Assembly (NCBI GenBank): GCA_030147525.1
Contig: JASBVF010000002.1
Coordinates: forward strand, 186,001-250,000
Origin: Bacteroidota bacterium
GTDB taxonomy: Bacteria > Bacteroidota > Bacteroidia > Chitinophagales > Saprospiraceae
DNA: 64,000 nucleotides
Direction: 5' to 3'
Shown: positions 62,302-64,000 of the stretch, in pieces
Position numbering within the stretch: position 1 is the stretch's first letter
How the letters are laid out: each line of letters begins with the position of its first letter
Made by a program: the position numbers and the translations under genes
Notes under the pieces: model-generated
Database searches by the model: none
Told to the model about the DNA's origin: nothing
What the model saw: only the letters and a program-made list of their open reading frames with translations

Positions 62302-62871
62302 TCAGGATGACTTTCTCAGCTTGCGCAGCCGTTGCAAGCATTTATACTTGCGGTCTTTCACCTGAACACTCCCTCCCAGCCCTGTACGCTCTGCGATGTC
62401 AGCCATGCTGTAGCCCCAGAACCCCCAGTCCAGGAGGATTTGCCGGCAAGGTTCCCCCAGCTGATCGAGCAAATTGAGAAGCCCGGTGAAATCTTCGCCG
62501 GTTTCGATTTTCTTTTGGATATCAGATGCCTGGTCGGCAAGCTCAGGCAGGTCACTAGGATAGCTCAATGGCTTAGTCGTATTTTTCCTGGACAGGTCGA
62601 CACATTTGAAGTAAAAGATTTTATAAAGATAAGTTGAAAGCTTGCTTTCACCCCTGAAGATTCCCTGTTTCGCCTGTTCCATCAGATCCAGAATAGCATC
62701 CGTAAAAACATCCAGCGCAGCCTCTTTTACCAAGCCTGTTTTTTTTACCATGACCGGAACCAAATGGACGTAGGTGTCTATCAAATGCGAAGTCACCCGC
62801 TCCCTTGAATTTCCACCTTCGGATAACGCAGCGATAATCTGCTCGTCCGTCCAACAACTGGATGTTTTCAT
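62302..62871 (-). CDS. ECF-type RNA polymerase sigma factor
   Basis: A 189-aa sigma-70 family protein. Region 2 is recognisable in VKEAALDVFTDAILDLMEQ and FRGESKLSTYLYKIFYFKCVDLSRK (about 47-95), with the GxSxxxTYLYxIxxxxxxDxxR signature of region 2.3-2.4. Region 4 (about 125-185) has LGEPCRQILLDWGFWGYSMADIAERTG, the helix-turn-helix that reads the -35 element, then KCLQRLRKL. It is followed by an anti-sigma-like membrane gene. The start at 62871 gives a normal length; no other start is needed. It likely directs RNA polymerase to a small regulon, perhaps including its own operon. Confidence 0.88.
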   Translation of the reverse strand: MKTSSCWTDEQIIAALSEGGNSRERVTSHLIDTYVHLVPVMVKKTGLVKEAALDVFTDAILDLMEQAKQGIFRGESKLSTYLYKIFYFKCVDLSRKNTTKPLSYPSDLPELADQASDIQKKIETGEDFTGLLNLLDQLGEPCRQILLDWGFWGYSMADIAERTGLGGSVQVKDRKYKCLQRLRKLRKSS

Positions 62872-62940
62872 GCTTTTACTTTAAAAAATCAACCTAAAAA
62901 TAGCCGGTCATCTTTCGCCAGGCAGTAAAGAAATAGGCTA

Positions 62941-62969
62941 CAAATGTATTGGAAATATTCTTTTAGAAA
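62941..62969 (-). promoter_or_regulatory. Candidate promoter of the sigma/anti-sigma genes
   Basis: On the minus strand TACATTTG (62948-62941) fits the TAnnTTTG -7 box; TTTC at 62969-62966 is a weak -33 element at slightly short spacing. The transcript leader would be about 60 nt. Confidence 0.4.
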
Positions 62970-63480
62970 CTATCCACCATTTTTCAAAAATTCAAACCAA
63001 CCTAAAACTCACTCAATTGGTCGATTTTCATAAATATGCCATGAGTTTCTTACCATTGCCGCAAATTCTGAGATAATGAAACACTTGTTTTCTCTCTGCT
63101 TCGCAACCTGATCTTCTCCTGCTTTCAGCATATTCACAAAATGAAAAAAACGGCAGTAGCGCTCAAGCCCCAAAACAGCCGACACCCTTGGTATAGTCTG
63201 GATTTCCGCCGGCACTTTCACCATGGGTAGCAACAACGAACAGGCCGAAACCGACGAACCAGCCACTCGAAAACGGTCCATGCGGGACGGATATTGGGTC
63301 TCCCGCCGCATGCGCAGCAGCATGGATTCGGGTTTGAGCCATACCGGGTTCAGGTGTGTGAAAAGTTCGAAAAGCAACTTTGAGTAAAATCCGGTCGCAT
63401 ATTCCAATAAAAACACCTACACAGTCCGGACTGCCAACTCGCAAACTCTTTCCGCAAGTCATCAACCGTGCAAACTCAGT
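62970..63480. other. Gene-free stretch
   Basis: About 500 bp between the sigma factor promoter and the glucanotransferase promoter. Frames that are open here show no recognisable domain, no signal peptide and unlikely composition. I see no RNA gene or strong repeat. Confidence 0.5.
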
Positions 63481-63484
63481 TTTG

Positions 63485-63492
63485 TAGCTTTG
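63485..63492 (+). promoter_or_regulatory. Candidate -7 promoter element of the glucanotransferase gene
   Basis: TAGCTTTG matches TAnnTTTG exactly, 66 bp before the start codon. No convincing -33 TTTG stands at the right distance. Confidence 0.4.
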
Positions 63493-63557
63493 CCCTGCTT
63501 TTAAAACGATGGGTGAAATATTGCCCTCATCACTAAACCTCAGACGATAAAGCATCT

Positions 63558-64000
63558 ATGAAAATTTCCTTCCACATCAATTACCGAACAGCCTGGGGAC
63601 AGCGGCTCGTCGTGACCGGCTCCGCACCTGAACTGGGCAACTGGGACCTGTCCAATGCATTGCGCCTCGAGCACGTCGGCAATGGCAACTGGGTTCAAAC
63701 GCTGGAACTGGACGACTCCGTCACTCAATTTGAATACAAATACGTCCTCACGGACGAATGGCTGAACGCACTGGACGAAGACTGGGGAGCCAATCGCAAG
63801 GTGACTGTTCAGAAACAGCTTTCCCAACGGGTTATTTTGAAAGATGCATGGCGGGCAAAGCTGCATCCTGAAAATGCGCTTTACACTTCCGCCTTCGAAG
63901 AAGTCATTTTCAAACCAAAAAAATACAAAACCAAAGCGCCGGGCAGTGCGAAAGAAAAGGCGGTCGTACAGTTTCAGATGCATGCGCCACGGGTGGAGCC
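63558..64000 (+). CDS. malQ: 4-alpha-glucanotransferase (CBM20-containing), 5' part
   Basis: The frame runs off the window after 147 codons. Residues about 1-105 are a CBM20 starch-binding domain: MKISFHINYRTAWGQRLVVTG, SAPELGNWD (the tryptophan that stacks on glucose), a GNWVQTLEL strand and FEYKYVLTDEW. A second domain begins near residue 135 (KAVVQFQMHAP), matching the two N-terminal CBM20 copies of Bacteroidota MalQ, which transfer glucan chains between maltodextrins. The enzyme core is outside the window, so another CBM20 protein cannot be excluded. No signal peptide, so cytoplasmic, which suits MalQ. Confidence 0.72.
   Translation, partial: MKISFHINYRTAWGQRLVVTGSAPELGNWDLSNALRLEHVGNGNWVQTLELDDSVTQFEYKYVLTDEWLNALDEDWGANRKVTVQKQLSQRVILKDAWRAKLHPENALYTSAFEEVIFKPKKYKTKAPGSAKEKAVVQFQMHAPRVE

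Noticed and set aside
58610-62871. Type III-E CRISPR (Craspase-like) locus
   Set aside because: TPR-CHAT and a sigma factor are present, but there is no CRISPR array, gRAMP/Cas7-11 effector, Cas1 or Csx30 in the window, and the CHAT protein is secreted and membrane-anchored.
63009-63555. Two overlapping minus-strand frames of 135 and 130 aa
   Set aside because: No recognisable domain, conflicting frames over the same bases, and they cover the likely promoter of the glucanotransferase.

Overview
The window comes from a Bacteroidota chromosome, most likely a Saprospiria-type (Lewinella/Haliscomenobacter-like) organism. The signs are type IX secretion (T9SS) C-terminal sorting domains on several giant secreted proteins, SprB, HYR, PKD-like and Ig-like repeats, a hybrid two-component system with two-bladed-propeller sensor, a TANFOR-domain protein, LytTR regulators, a KorAB 2-oxoacid:ferredoxin oxidoreductase without other subunits, and promoter-like TAnnTTTG boxes. 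No rRNA, tRNA, CRISPR array, transposase or phage gene was seen. All identifications rest on reading the translations; no database search was run.

Layout. 1-3221: end of an ABC exporter operon (two FtsX-type permeases, the first cut by the window edge) followed by a LolA-like lipoprotein-sorting protein; a 37-bp-arm inverted repeat lies between. 3266-4156: SAM methyltransferase on the minus strand. 4452-8340: LytTR response regulator, TPR histidine kinase, a stand-alone receiver that has lost its phospho-acceptor Asp, and a small secreted TonB-C-domain protein, with 21-bp-phased direct repeats in the gaps and a decayed second copy of the receiver 3' end. 8697-26091: two giant T9SS adhesins (about 2010 and 2170 aa) that share a nearly identical C-terminal 430 aa, separated by a hybrid histidine kinase/AraC regulator (HTCS). 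26515-31477: korA-korB, a four-helix-bundle (23S IVP-type) gene flanked by inverted repeats, and an FAD/NAD(P) oxidoreductase that probably connects to ferredoxin. 58178-31568 (minus strand): a tightly packed 26.6-kb set of five envelope genes: outer-membrane barrel, TANFOR protein, fibronectin-III protein, S74 self-trimerising fibre protein and a 5281-aa SprB-like adhesin. 58610-62871: a TPR-CHAT protease (split by an apparent single-base frameshift), facing an anti-sigma-like TM/TPR protein and an ECF-type sigma factor. 63558-end: start of a CBM20-containing 4-alpha-glucanotransferase.

How it fits together. Most of the DNA makes large surface proteins for adhesion or gliding and their regulators. 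The LytTR system probably acts on the 21-bp arrays ahead of the receiver, TonB-domain and lectin-adhesin genes; the HTCS probably acts on the neighbouring beta-helix adhesin, which has its own four-unit 21-bp array. The most interesting system candidate is the CHAT protease / anti-sigma / sigma trio: a caspase-like protease next to a membrane anti-sigma factor suggests transcription control by proteolysis, resembling in logic (not in gene content) the TPR-CHAT/Csx30/sigma arm of type III-E CRISPR.
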